A DNA stretch of 40,050 nucleotides from Streptomyces sp. Act143. Its GTDB lineage: Bacteria > Actinomycetota > Actinomycetes > Streptomycetales > Streptomycetaceae. This document shows, piece by piece, positions 13,732 through 21,282 of the stretch. Where the stretch lies: NCBI RefSeq assembly GCF_003143935.1, contig NZ_QFRX01000001.1, forward strand, positions 3,519,974 through 3,560,023, read 5' to 3'. Position 1 is the stretch's first letter; each line of letters opens with the position of its first letter. Under the pieces are notes generated by a model, which searched no databases, was not told the DNA's origin, and saw only the letters and a list, made by a program, of their open reading frames with translations. The translations under genes and the position numbers were made by a program.

Positions 13732-15372
13732 GTGTACCGCTGGAATCCGCAAGTGCCCAGTCCCATGCCCCACCACCGTTACCGCCCGTACCACGAGCGG
13801 GTGAACGTCCCCGTCACCGACCGGAGTTGGCCCTCCGCCCGGATCGAGCGCGCCCCGCTCTGGGTCCCCGTGGACCTGCGCGACGGCAACCAGGCGCTGG
13901 CCGAGCCGATGGACACCGCACGCAAGCGGCGCTTCTACGACCTGATGGTCGCGACCGGCTTCAAGGAGATCGAGGTCGGCTATCCGTCGGCCAGCCGCGC
14001 GGAGTTCGACTTCGTACGGCATCTGGTGACCGAGGACGCCGTGCCCGACGACGTGACGCCGGTGGTGTTCACCGCGGCGCGGGCGGATCTGATCGACCGG
14101 ACCTTCGACTCCGTCGCCGGGCTGCCCCGCGCGGTGGTGCACCTGTATATCGCCACCTCCCCCGTGTGGCGGGACATGGTCCTGGGCCGGGACCGGGACG
14201 CGGTGCGGCGGACGGTGCGGGAGGCGGCCGAGCACATGGCGCGGCGGGCCGGAGACGCCTCCGTGCGCTTCCAGTTCAGCCCCGAGACCTTCAATCTCAC
14301 CGAACCGGACTTCGTCCTGGAACTGTGCGACATGCTGACCGCACTGTGGGACGCGAGCCCCAACCGCCCGGTCACCCACAACCTCCCGGCGACGGTCGAG
14401 ATCGCGACGCCGAACGTCTACGCCGACCAGATCGAGTACGCCCACCGCAACCTGTCCCGGCGCGACTCGGTCGTCCTCTCCGTCCACCCGCACAACGACC
14501 GCGGCACCGGCGTCGCCTGCGCCGAACTGGCGGTCCTGGCGGGGGCTCAGCGCGTGGAGGGCTGTCTGTTCGGCAACGGCGAGCGCACCGGGAACGTCGA
14601 CCTGGTGACCCTCGCCCTGAACCTGTACGCCCAGGGCGTCGACCCCATGCTCGACCTCAGCGACATCGACCGCGTCAAGGAGACGGTCGAGCACTGCAAC
14701 CGGCTGCCGGTGCACCCCCGCCACCCCTACGCCGGGGACCTCGTCCACACCGCGTTCTCCGGCACCCACCAGGACGCCATCAGCAAGGGCCTCGCCCATC
14801 GGGCCGCCCACCCGGACGAACCCTGGAACGTCCCGTATCTGCCCATCGACCCGGCCGACATCGGCCGTTCCTACGAGGCGGTGATCCGCGTGAACTCCCA
14901 GTCCGGCAAGGGCGGGACGGCGTACCTGCTGCGCACCCACCACGGTGTCGACCTGCCACCACGCATGCGCCCGGACTTCTCCCGGGCGGTGCAGGAGACC
15001 ACGGACGACAGCGGTCGGGAGATGACCCCGAAGGAGCTGTACGACCTGTTCCGCTCGACGTACGTGGTCACGGACGGGGAGGTGGCGCTGGAGGCGTGGT
15101 CCGTGCACGAGGACGGGACGGGCGCGCACCGGTTCGTCTGCACCCTGCGCACCGGTGACCGGAGCGGCGACTACGAGGGCACGGGCGCGGGCCCGGTCTC
15201 CGCCTTCGTCGACGCCCTGACGGGGGCGGGTCTCGCCGTGCGCGTCCTGGACTTCACCGAGGACGACCGGGCGGCCTACGCCGAGGTCGAGGTGGCCGGG
15301 CGCACGGCGTGGGGCGCCGGGGAGAGCGCGACGGCGGCGGTGCTGTCCGCGGTGAACCGGGGGCTGCGGTGA
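13732..15372 (+). CDS. leuA: 2-isopropylmalate synthase, second-copy type
   Basis: Condenses acetyl-CoA with 2-oxoisovalerate, the committed step of leucine synthesis. At 546 residues it is shorter than the roughly 575-600 residue main actinobacterial LeuA but has the same plan. The N-terminal tail is NPQVPSPMPHHRYRPYH. The TIM-barrel domain has VDLRDGNQAL (Asp51), SVHPHNDRGTG (His252, His254) and GNGERTGN (Asn288), the metal ligands. VNSQSGKGG marks the linker, and the C-terminal regulatory domain binds leucine. GTG 13732 is chosen because GAAGGA lies 11 bases upstream and the extra residues match family N-termini. It sits behind a leucine leader peptide and a divergent GntR gene, and its stop overlaps the next gene by four bases. 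A closely related acyltransferase activity on another 2-oxoacid cannot be excluded. Confidence 0.9.
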   Translation: MYRWNPQVPSPMPHHRYRPYHERVNVPVTDRSWPSARIERAPLWVPVDLRDGNQALAEPMDTARKRRFYDLMVATGFKEIEVGYPSASRAEFDFVRHLVTEDAVPDDVTPVVFTAARADLIDRTFDSVAGLPRAVVHLYIATSPVWRDMVLGRDRDAVRRTVREAAEHMARRAGDASVRFQFSPETFNLTEPDFVLELCDMLTALWDASPNRPVTHNLPATVEIATPNVYADQIEYAHRNLSRRDSVVLSVHPHNDRGTGVACAELAVLAGAQRVEGCLFGNGERTGNVDLVTLALNLYAQGVDPMLDLSDIDRVKETVEHCNRLPVHPRHPYAGDLVHTAFSGTHQDAISKGLAHRAAHPDEPWNVPYLPIDPADIGRSYEAVIRVNSQSGKGGTAYLLRTHHGVDLPPRMRPDFSRAVQETTDDSGREMTPKELYDLFRSTYVVTDGEVALEAWSVHEDGTGAHRFVCTLRTGDRSGDYEGTGAGPVSAFVDALTGAGLAVRVLDFTEDDRAAYAEVEVAGRTAWGAGESATAAVLSAVNRGLR

Positions 15373-16148
15373 CAGAGGTACTCCGCGCGGAAGGCGTGGA
15401 CGTCGTACGGGAGGGGCGGCCGATCCTCCAGGAGGTGAGCCTGACCGTCCGGGCCGGCGAGCACTGGGCGCTCCTGGGCGCCAACGGGGCCGGCAAGTCG
15501 ACCCTGTTGAGTCTGCTGGGCGCCAAGGTCCATCCCACCCACGGCACGGTGGAGGTGCTCGGGCGCCGCCTGGGCCGGGTCGACCTGCGCGAACTGCGGG
15601 CGTACGTCGGTCATGTCGACCCGCGCCACCCGCTGGCGCAGCCGCTGCACATCCGGGACGTCGTCCTGACCGGTCTCACCAACTCCGTGGCGCCGCTGCC
15701 GCGTTGGCGTCCGACGCCCGAGCAGGTGGACCGGGCGGACCGGCTCATCGCCACCCTCGGTCTCGCGGGCCTGCGCGACGCCCGCTGGCCCACGCTGTCG
15801 CAGGGGCAGCGCACCAGGACCCTCATCGCGCGTGCGCTGATGCCGGAGCCGCGGCTGCTGCTCCTGGACGAACCGGCGACCGGCCTGGACCTGCCGGGCC
15901 GGGAGCAGCTGATCGGGGCGCTGGACGAGCTGCGCCAGGAGCATCCGCCGCTGGCGACGGTCCTGGTCACCCACCACCTGGAGGAGCTGCCCGGCGGCAC
16001 CACGCACGCCATGCTGCTGCGGGACGGGCGGGTCCTGGCGCAGGGCGCGGCCACCGACGTCCTCACCGACGACCAGCTCTCCAAGTGCTTCGACCTGCCC
16101 CTGGTCCTGGACCGGCAGGGCGGCCGCTGGAGCGTGCGCCGGGCATGA
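15369..16148 (+). CDS. ABC transporter ATP-binding protein, stand-alone
   Basis: A 259-residue ATPase. Walker A is GANGAGKST (37-45), the signature is LSQGQ (143-147), Walker B is LLLLDEP (Asp167, Glu168), and the switch His lies in LVTHHLEELP. It resembles the molybdate/ModF-like and YlmA-like single ATPases. GTG 15369 overlaps the leuA2 stop (GTGA), so the two are translationally coupled. No permease or binding protein follows; a terminator comes next. It could serve a permease encoded elsewhere or act as a regulatory ATPase. What it has to do with leucine synthesis is unclear. Confidence 0.85.
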   Translation: MTEVLRAEGVDVVREGRPILQEVSLTVRAGEHWALLGANGAGKSTLLSLLGAKVHPTHGTVEVLGRRLGRVDLRELRAYVGHVDPRHPLAQPLHIRDVVLTGLTNSVAPLPRWRPTPEQVDRADRLIATLGLAGLRDARWPTLSQGQRTRTLIARALMPEPRLLLLDEPATGLDLPGREQLIGALDELRQEHPPLATVLVTHHLEELPGGTTHAMLLRDGRVLAQGAATDVLTDDQLSKCFDLPLVLDRQGGRWSVRRA

Positions 16149-16149
16149 C

Positions 16150-16197
16150 GAAGGGGGCGCCCCGGGAGCCTCTCGCAGCTCCTCGGGCGCCCCCTTC
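16150..16197. terminator. Bidirectional terminator hairpin
   Basis: GAAGGGGGCGCCC (16150-16162) pairs exactly with GGGCGCCCCCTTC (16185-16197). After one mismatch the stem continues for five more pairs around a 10-base loop. It lies between the convergent ABC ATPase and EF-hand genes and can serve both. Confidence 0.8.
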
Positions 16198-16205
16198 CGC
16201 GCACG

Positions 16206-16418
16206 TCACTTGCTCAGGTACGCCCAGAACTCGTCGAAGTCGAGCACCTCGTCGCCGTTGAGGTCACGGGACTTGATGATCACCTCGGCCACCGACTCGG
16301 TGACGTTCCAGTCGCCCCCCTGGGCCAGGGCGGTCTTGAACTCGGCCGCGGTGATGACGCCGTCACCGTCCGTGTCGATCCGCTCGAACTGCTTGCGTGC
16401 CTCGTCGATGTCGGCCAC
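16206..16418 (-). CDS. Two-EF-hand calcium-binding protein (CabB/CabD-like)
   Basis: A 70-residue cytosolic protein with two EF-hand loops. The first is DTDGDGVITAAE (15-26) and the second DLNGDEVLDFDE (52-63); both keep acidic ligands at positions 1, 3, 5 and the final Glu. Small EF-hand proteins of this type in Streptomyces buffer calcium and influence aerial growth. The start is GTG with AGGGG upstream. It follows the MerR gene by 50 bases on the same strand, so it may be read from the MerR promoter. Confidence 0.9.
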   Translation of the reverse strand: MADIDEARKQFERIDTDGDGVITAAEFKTALAQGGDWNVTESVAEVIIKSRDLNGDEVLDFDEFWAYLSK

Positions 16419-16468
16419 CGATCCGCCCCTTTTCGTCGTACCTTGCTGGCTTGTTGCCGTGGGTCAGA

Positions 16469-17386
16469 TTAACCGGCGGTACGAGCACGCAGAGCGGCGA
16501 CCACCCACGCGAACTCCTCGGCGTGCTCGTCGCCCGGTTCGCGGCCGTTCACCAGGGCGATCAACTGCCGGTACCGGTTGGCCCGTGCGTGGAAACCGGC
16601 CTCCAGCCGTTCCAGGACGGCGGCCTGGTCGGCGTCCGGTCCGAGCAGTTCGTCCAGGACCGGTCCGGCCTCCGGCGCCTCCGGTGCGATGCCCTGCGCA
16701 CGGGCCCGTGCGGCGAGTTCCACCAGCCGCTTGAAGAACCACATCGAGGCACCCGGCGGAGCGTCGGGTCCGCGGTCCCGGGCGTTGAACTCCACCATCT
16801 GCCGCATCCGCGCCCGGAACTCCGGGTCCTGCACCAGCTCAGCCAGCTCCACCCAGGCGTCCACCTGCTGCGGGGTGGGCTCGTCGGGCAGGTCGACCGC
16901 GGTGTGCCGCATCCGCCGCCGGATGTCGGGGTCGGCGGTGTCGAGCCCGTGGAAGACCTCGTCCACGAACTCCTCCATGATCCGCTTCCGTTCGGCGGCC
17001 GACAGCCGCGCCAGCTTGTTCATCAGCGTCATCTCCTCCGCGGTCGACCCGCGTCGCGCAACGGTCGACAGCACCGCCCGGGTAGCCTTCAGCGACCGGA
17101 TCTGCGCGTCCAGCGCCGTGACATGCGCCGCCGCCACCTCCGCGACCGTCCGCTCCCCCGCCAGCACCTTCCGTACGTCGTCCAGGCCGAGGCCCAGCTC
17201 GCGCAGGGTGCGGATCAGTTCCAGGCGGGCGGCGGACGTGGCGTCGTAGAGCCGGTAGCCGCCCGTCGAGCGGGCCGCCGGCTCCAGGACCCCCTCGTCC
17301 GACCAGTAGCGGATGGTGCGCACGGTCAGTCCGGAGGCCCGGGCCAGCTCGCCGATGGTGAGAAGTCCGGTGCCGTCGTCGATCAT
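16469..17386 (-). CDS. MerR-family transcriptional regulator
   Basis: A 305-residue regulator. Residues 8-75 form the MerR winged helix (LLTIGELARASGLTVRTIRY, WSDEGVLEPAARSTGGYRLY). The dimerisation coiled coil covers about 75-130 (LIRTLRELGLGLDDVRKVLA). The remaining 175 residues are a long helical domain with no cysteine cluster, which argues against metal sensing. I start at ATG 17386, exactly seven bases after a -10-like CAGACT and with no ribosome binding site. The open frame extends upstream, but only through the promoter. The promoter has the 19-base spacer and internal dyad typical of MerR targets, indicating autoregulation and possibly control of the divergent GNAT gene. The ligand is unknown; a hydrophobic drug is plausible. 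Confidence 0.9.
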   Translation of the reverse strand: MIDDGTGLLTIGELARASGLTVRTIRYWSDEGVLEPAARSTGGYRLYDATSAARLELIRTLRELGLGLDDVRKVLAGERTVAEVAAAHVTALDAQIRSLKATRAVLSTVARRGSTAEEMTLMNKLARLSAAERKRIMEEFVDEVFHGLDTADPDIRRRMRHTAVDLPDEPTPQQVDAWVELAELVQDPEFRARMRQMVEFNARDRGPDAPPGASMWFFKRLVELAARARAQGIAPEAPEAGPVLDELLGPDADQAAVLERLEAGFHARANRYRQLIALVNGREPGDEHAEEFAWVVAALRARTAG

Positions 17387-17393
17387 GTCTGCG

Positions 17394-17424
17394 AGTCTGG
17401 GCCTTCCAGTGGGTGGAGACTCAA
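17394..17424 (-). promoter_or_regulatory. MerR-type promoter with 19-bp spacer and dyad
   Basis: On the minus strand, TTGAGT (17419-17424) and CAGACT (17394-17399) are separated by 19 bases, longer than the normal 17-18, as in promoters remodelled by MerR proteins. The spacer holds the inverted repeat CTCCA...TGGAAG (plus strand 17403-17418). The ATG of the merR gene is seven bases past the -10. Confidence 0.65.
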
Positions 17425-17435
17425 GGGCGGGTGCG

Positions 17436-18101
17436 GTGAAGACTCTTCGTGACATTCTCGACGCGGCGGCCCGCGGGGTCTTCCCGCCGGCGGACGGCGG
17501 TACGACGGTCGTCCCGCAGCACTCGCCCCGGGACGCGGGGGTGCTCGCCTTCACCGCGCACTCCGTCGTCTTCACCGACGAGGATCCCGAGTGGGTGCGC
17601 GAGACGCTGCGCGGCCTCGACTGCGACCCGCTCGCCGCGACCATGAACCCGCGGTTCCTGGCGGCCTTCCTGGAGCGGACGGGGCGCACCGCCGAGACCG
17701 TCGACACGATGCTGGTCGGCCCGCCGCTGCCCGGCGAGCCCCCGCTGGCGCTGCGGGAGATCGAGGACGCCGGCCACCCGCGGATCGGCTACGCCCGAGG
17801 CCGCCGCGACGGCGTGCGGGCCTGGACCGCGGACGGCGGGGTGCTGGTCATGGGGCGCGGGATCGGTGGCCGCCTGGAGGTCTCGGCCGAGGTCGACGAG
17901 GACGCACGGCACCGCGGGCTGGGACGCCTCCTGGCGATCGCGGCCCGGCATCTCGCCGCCGAGCCGCTGTGGGCGCAGATCGCACCGGGGAACGCCCGCA
18001 GCACGCGGGCGTTCCTGGGGGCCGGTTACCGGCCGGTGGGGGCGGAGATCCTGCTCAGTGCCAGGCCTCGTAGTGCGGGTTGCTCTGACAACCGCTCATG
18101 A
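17436..18101 (+). CDS. GNAT-family N-acetyltransferase
   Basis: A 221-residue protein. The C-terminal half has the GNAT core: GGRLEVSAEVDEDARHRGLG gives the beta4 strand and the acetyl-CoA pyrophosphate loop (HRGLGR), followed by LLAIAARHLAAEPLWAQIAP and NARSTRAFLGAGYRPVGAEI. The N-terminal half lacks recognised motifs and probably shapes the acceptor site; the acceptor is unknown. GTG 17436 is preceded by AAGGG at eight bases. An in-frame GTG at 17409 lies inside the MerR operator. The last 47 bases overlap the convergent ADP-ribosyltransferase gene, so the final dozen or so residues may be variable. Confidence 0.85.
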   Translation: MKTLRDILDAAARGVFPPADGGTTVVPQHSPRDAGVLAFTAHSVVFTDEDPEWVRETLRGLDCDPLAATMNPRFLAAFLERTGRTAETVDTMLVGPPLPGEPPLALREIEDAGHPRIGYARGRRDGVRAWTADGGVLVMGRGIGGRLEVSAEVDEDARHRGLGRLLAIAARHLAAEPLWAQIAPGNARSTRAFLGAGYRPVGAEILLSARPRSAGCSDNRS

Positions 18102-18657
18102 TCTCGACCTTGGTCGTCTTGTTCACCGGGCAGACCCCGATGATGTACTTCCGGGCGATGCCGCCGGGGAAGGCCACCTCGACCTGGTCGGCCCATTTGT
18201 GGGTGTCGCCGATGGTCTTGTTGACGTCGATGCCGCCGGGGGCGTCGATGTAGTAGTTGTAGCCCGACTTCCACCACGTCTTGTACAGGTCGTGGTCGTA
18301 GGTCGTGGAGACGTATGGGGAGGGCTGGTTGACCAGGACGTACTTCTCGATGTCGTACTGGCCGTTGACGACGTCCTTCGGCTTGAAGCCCTCCGCGAAG
18401 ACGATCTCCGGACCGCGGCCGTCGCTGCGGTAGAGGGTGCCGCAGGTCTTGCGCCAGACCGGCTCGGGGGTGATCCGGCCGACGTCGACGGTGCGGTCGG
18501 CGGCGGCCTTGACGGGGTCGTCGAACTGGACCGGGCAGTCGCGGGGTTCCGGGGCCTTCGCGGGAGCGGCGGCCGCCGTCGTCGCGAACACGGCGGCCAG
18601 GGACAGGACGGCGGCAGCGGCCCGCCGCCGCAGGTGAGCTGTGATCATGATGAGCAC
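18055..18657 (-). CDS. Secreted DNA/guanine mono-ADP-ribosyltransferase, scabin/ScARP-like
   Basis: A 200-residue secreted toxin-like enzyme. Residues 1-32 are a Sec signal peptide (HLRRRAAAAVLSLAAVFATT). The catalytic domain has the R-S-QxE set of the pierisin/scabin group: Arg77 in TLYRSDGRG, the Ser-Thr-Thr strand at 117-119 in SPYVSTTYDHD, and Gln158/Glu160 in WADQVEVAFPGG. Trp128, Trp155 and Asn110 also fit scabin. Cys41, Cys72, Cys176 and Cys190 suggest two disulfides. This family transfers ADP-ribose from NAD+ to the exocyclic amine of guanine in nucleosides or DNA. Start GTG 18657 gives residue numbers that agree with those I recall for scabin; ATG 18648 is an alternative with better spacing to GGAAG. 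It lies 67 bases downstream of the beta-propeller lipoprotein gene. No antitoxin gene is visible, as expected for a secreted enzyme. Confidence 0.92.
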   Translation of the reverse strand: MLIMITAHLRRRAAAAVLSLAAVFATTAAAAPAKAPEPRDCPVQFDDPVKAAADRTVDVGRITPEPVWRKTCGTLYRSDGRGPEIVFAEGFKPKDVVNGQYDIEKYVLVNQPSPYVSTTYDHDLYKTWWKSGYNYYIDAPGGIDVNKTIGDTHKWADQVEVAFPGGIARKYIIGVCPVNKTTKVEIMSGCQSNPHYEAWH

Positions 18658-18724
18658 ACTTCCGCTTCCGCGGCGACGGGTTGTGGATCTTCACTCGTAC
18701 GACGGCATGTCAACTGAGCGGGGA

Positions 18725-19903
18725 TCAGCGGAAGATGCCGGTGTGGCCCAGGGAGTAGCGCCCCGGCTGCGGGTAGACGGCGAGTCCGTGCGGACCGCTG
18801 CCGACCTTGACGCGGGCCAGCTGCTCGCCGGTGCGGGTGTCGACGGCGTACACCTCGGAGTTGTAACGCCCCGACAGCCACAGCACCTTGCCGTCGGCCG
18901 AGACGCCGCCCATGTCGGGGCTGCCGCCGTCGGGGAGGTGCCACTTCTTCGTGACCTTGTCCTGGGCGAAGTCCCAGACGGAGATGGTGCCTTCACCCCG
19001 GTTGGAGACGTACATCTCGCGTGAGTCGCGGCTGACGTAGAGGCCGTGGGTGCCCTTGCCGGTGGGGATGAGCCTCGGCTTGCCGAAGGTGTCGCCGTCG
19101 AGGACCCACATGCCGTCGGCCATCATGTCGGCGACGTAGAACCGCTTGCCGTCGGGTGAGATCTTCACGTCCTGCGGCATGGCCCCGTCGAAGGGCAGTT
19201 TCTGCTGTCCGACGACCTTCATCTTCTCGGTGTCGACCTTGAGCAGTTCGCCGCTGAACTCGCAGGAGACGATGAAGTACCGGCCGTCCAGGGAGAAGTC
19301 GGCGTGGTTGACGCCGTAGCAGGTGACCGGGACGGTCTTCTTGCGCTTCATGGTGTGCGGGTCGCGGAAGACGAGCTCGCGGTCGAGGGAGGCCATGACG
19401 ACGGCGTACTTGCCGTTGGGCGTGAAGTAGAGGTTGTACGGGTCGTGCACCTCCACCGGCTTGCCCGCCTTGCCGGTCCTCGGGTCGATGGGGGTGAGGG
19501 TGTGGCCGCGGTTGTTGTTCACCCACAGGGTCTTCATGTCCCAGGAGGGGACGACGTGTTGGGGCTGCCGGCCGACGTGGATGGTGTCGATGATCCGGTA
19601 CGTCTCCGGGTCGATGACGGAGACCGTGTCGGACTCGGTGTTGGGGACGTACACCCGGGACGGGAAGTCCTTGACCACCGGGGAGAGCCGGTTGGGGCGG
19701 TCGGCGGCGTACACGTCCTTCGGGTCGAGGACCGGCGGCATGCCGGGCAGCCCCTGGACGGGCTTCTTCTTCGGCGGCGCGGGGACGGCCGCCCGGGTGG
19801 GGGTGTGGTCGGGGGCGGCGTGGTCCCGGGTCTCGGTGCCGCAGGCGGTGAGGGCGGCGAGGACGACACCCGCGGCCAGGGTCTGCTTCACAAGGCGGTG
19901 CAT
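18725..19903 (-). CDS. YncE-like beta-propeller lipoprotein
   Basis: A 392-residue secreted lipoprotein. The signal peptide LAAGVVLAALTAC gives lipobox LTAC. A Pro/Lys-rich linker follows. Residues about 80-385 hold seven or so YVTN-type blades, with repeated segments such as VYVPNTESDTVSVIDPETY, YAVVMASLDRELVF, FYVADMMADGMWVLDGDTF and MYVSNRGEGTISVWD. Such propellers bind ligands or partner proteins at the surface; a few are linked to nitrite reductase or metal uptake, but no heme-binding motif is present. The ATG shares one base with the deacetylase stop (TGATG), so both surface proteins are made together. Confidence 0.88.
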   Translation of the reverse strand: MHRLVKQTLAAGVVLAALTACGTETRDHAAPDHTPTRAAVPAPPKKKPVQGLPGMPPVLDPKDVYAADRPNRLSPVVKDFPSRVYVPNTESDTVSVIDPETYRIIDTIHVGRQPQHVVPSWDMKTLWVNNNRGHTLTPIDPRTGKAGKPVEVHDPYNLYFTPNGKYAVVMASLDRELVFRDPHTMKRKKTVPVTCYGVNHADFSLDGRYFIVSCEFSGELLKVDTEKMKVVGQQKLPFDGAMPQDVKISPDGKRFYVADMMADGMWVLDGDTFGKPRLIPTGKGTHGLYVSRDSREMYVSNRGEGTISVWDFAQDKVTKKWHLPDGGSPDMGGVSADGKVLWLSGRYNSEVYAVDTRTGEQLARVKVGSGPHGLAVYPQPGRYSLGHTGIFR

Positions 19904-20670
19904 CAGCTGAACAGCTCCGTGGTCGTCACCGCGGCGAGACCGCGGCGGTCGAGTTCTTCCAGTACGGCGGGGAGGGCGGCGACCGTGTCGGCGTACCCGA
20001 AGTGCAGGCTCACCACGGACCCGTTGCGCACCTCGCCGAGCACCTTGCGGGTGATCGCCGGGGCGCCGGGAGAGGTGAAGTCCAGGGAGTCGACGTCGTA
20101 CGACAGGACGTGCGGGTAGCCGACGCGGCGGGCCAGCCCTTCAACGAGCGGCGAGGCCCGGGCGGCACGCGAGGGGCGGAACCAGCTGCCGATGGAGCCG
20201 GTGAGCCGGCGGAGCCGGTCGGCGCAGCCCTCGATCTCGGCGAGCGCGTCCGCCTCGGACATGTCGTTGACGCCGAGGTGGTGGAGGGTGTGGTTGCCGA
20301 GGTCGTGGCCGCCGTCGAGGATGCGGCGGGCCAGCCCGGGATGCTCGTCGAGCCAGGTGCCGACGGCGAGGACGGTGACATGGGCGCCGTGCTCCTCGGC
20401 CGCCCGCAGCAGGGCCGTGGCCGTGGCGGGGTCTCCGTTGCCGTGGAAGGTGAGGGCGACGCGGGGGCGGGTGCGGGGGCCGTGGGTGAGCTGGGCGGGG
20501 CGGCCGGGGAAGCGGCGGGGGCCGGGGGCGGGGCCGGGGCGTCTGGCCGAGGGGCTGGGGGAAGGCGCCGGACGGGCGACGGCGCCACTGGTGGCACATC
20601 CGGCGGTGAACGCAAGCCCGGCGGTGGCACGGAGCACGGCCCGACGATCGGTAGTGGTCACTCGCCCCAT
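19903..20670 (-). CDS. Polysaccharide deacetylase family protein with altered metal site
   Basis: A 255-residue exported protein with an N-terminal signal (RAVLRATAGLAFTAGC), possibly Tat-type or a weak lipobox, then a Pro-rich linker to about residue 65. The NodB-like domain starts RVALTFHGNGDP. The usual TFDDG is replaced by TFHGNGD, so the catalytic base Asp and metal Asp are displaced. The second motif is intact: GHDLGNHTLHH with His127 and His131. WFRPSRAA and SYDVDSLDF match later motifs, and SVVSLHFG the last. It may still deacetylate peptidoglycan or another polymer, or may be a binding protein; this TFHG variant is one I recall from other actinobacteria. The stop overlaps the next gene by one base. 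Confidence 0.85.
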   Translation of the reverse strand: MGRVTTTDRRAVLRATAGLAFTAGCATSGAVARPAPSPSPSARRPGPAPGPRRFPGRPAQLTHGPRTRPRVALTFHGNGDPATATALLRAAEEHGAHVTVLAVGTWLDEHPGLARRILDGGHDLGNHTLHHLGVNDMSEADALAEIEGCADRLRRLTGSIGSWFRPSRAARASPLVEGLARRVGYPHVLSYDVDSLDFTSPGAPAITRKVLGEVRNGSVVSLHFGYADTVAALPAVLEELDRRGLAAVTTTELFS

Positions 20671-20690
20671 TTAAGGGCGGTTTGCCCTGA

Positions 20691-20802
20691 CTACCGGTCA
20701 GCGACCCGCATCTCTGGCGATCGGCGACACGCGTCCCTACCGGCGAGGCCCCCGGTCCCTGCCGATCGACGGCTGCCGCTACCGGTCAGCGACCCGCATC
20801 TC
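20691..20802. repeat. 24-bp direct repeat at and behind the HATPase gene end
   Basis: The same 24 bases, beginning CTACCGGTCAGCGACC, occur at 20691-20714 and 20779-20802, 88 bases apart. The second copy is the last seven codons plus stop of the minus-strand HATPase gene (EMRVADR). The first is an orphan copy in the gap downstream, so it is a partial duplication of the gene's 3' end. Confidence 0.85.
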
Positions 20803-21282
20803 GAACCACGTCGTCTTCCCGCGCGGCAGCAGATCGACGCCCCATCGGTCGGACAGCTTGTCCACCAGGAACAGCCCCCGGCCGCTGATGTCCATCTCCT
20901 GCACCGGCATCAGACAGGGCAGCCCGCGCGAGGGATCGCGCACCTCGACGCGGATCCAGCCCCGGCGCCGGCGCATCCGGAGTCCGAACACCCGCGCCCC
21001 GGTGTGCCGTACCGCGTTGCCCACGAGTTCGGAGACCAGCAGGACCGCGTCCTCGGTCAGCTTCGGGGAGAGCCCCCACTGGCGCAGGACGACCACCTGG
21101 GTCAGCCGGCGGGCCGTGGCCGCGGACTCGGGACGGGACGGAAGCGGAACCTCCGCCTCGGTGGGGTTCCCGAACAACTCCAGCGCCTTCTGCGCGTGTT
21201 CGTCCTCGACCGTCGGCGACCAGCGCGCCGCGGTCGGACGGCCCTGTCCCCGCGGCTGTTCGATGCCCTCCAGCCCCGCCAT
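20779..21282 (-). CDS. ATP-binding regulator of the anti-sigma-factor (HATPase_c_2) type
   Basis: A 167-residue cytosolic protein. The N-terminal 45 residues are a charged tail; the rest is a GHKL kinase-like fold. The N box is VLLVSELVGNAVRHTGARVF, the G1 box VRDPSRG, and the G2 region GRGLFLVDKLSDRWGVD. This matches the many stand-alone Streptomyces homologues of SpoIIAB/RsbW that bind sigma factors or phosphorylate antagonists. ATG 21282 is chosen by resemblance to such proteins; upstream the frame stays open to 21441 but codes for unlike sequence. There is no adjacent sigma factor or antagonist gene. Its 3' end is partly duplicated downstream. Confidence 0.85.
   Translation of the reverse strand: MAGLEGIEQPRGQGRPTAARWSPTVEDEHAQKALELFGNPTEAEVPLPSRPESAATARRLTQVVVLRQWGLSPKLTEDAVLLVSELVGNAVRHTGARVFGLRMRRRRGWIRVEVRDPSRGLPCLMPVQEMDISGRGLFLVDKLSDRWGVDLLPRGKTTWFEMRVADR

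Noticed and set aside
18645..18724. Antitoxin gene for the ADP-ribosyltransferase
   Set aside because: The gap is only 67 bases and has no open frame with a start and ribosome binding site.
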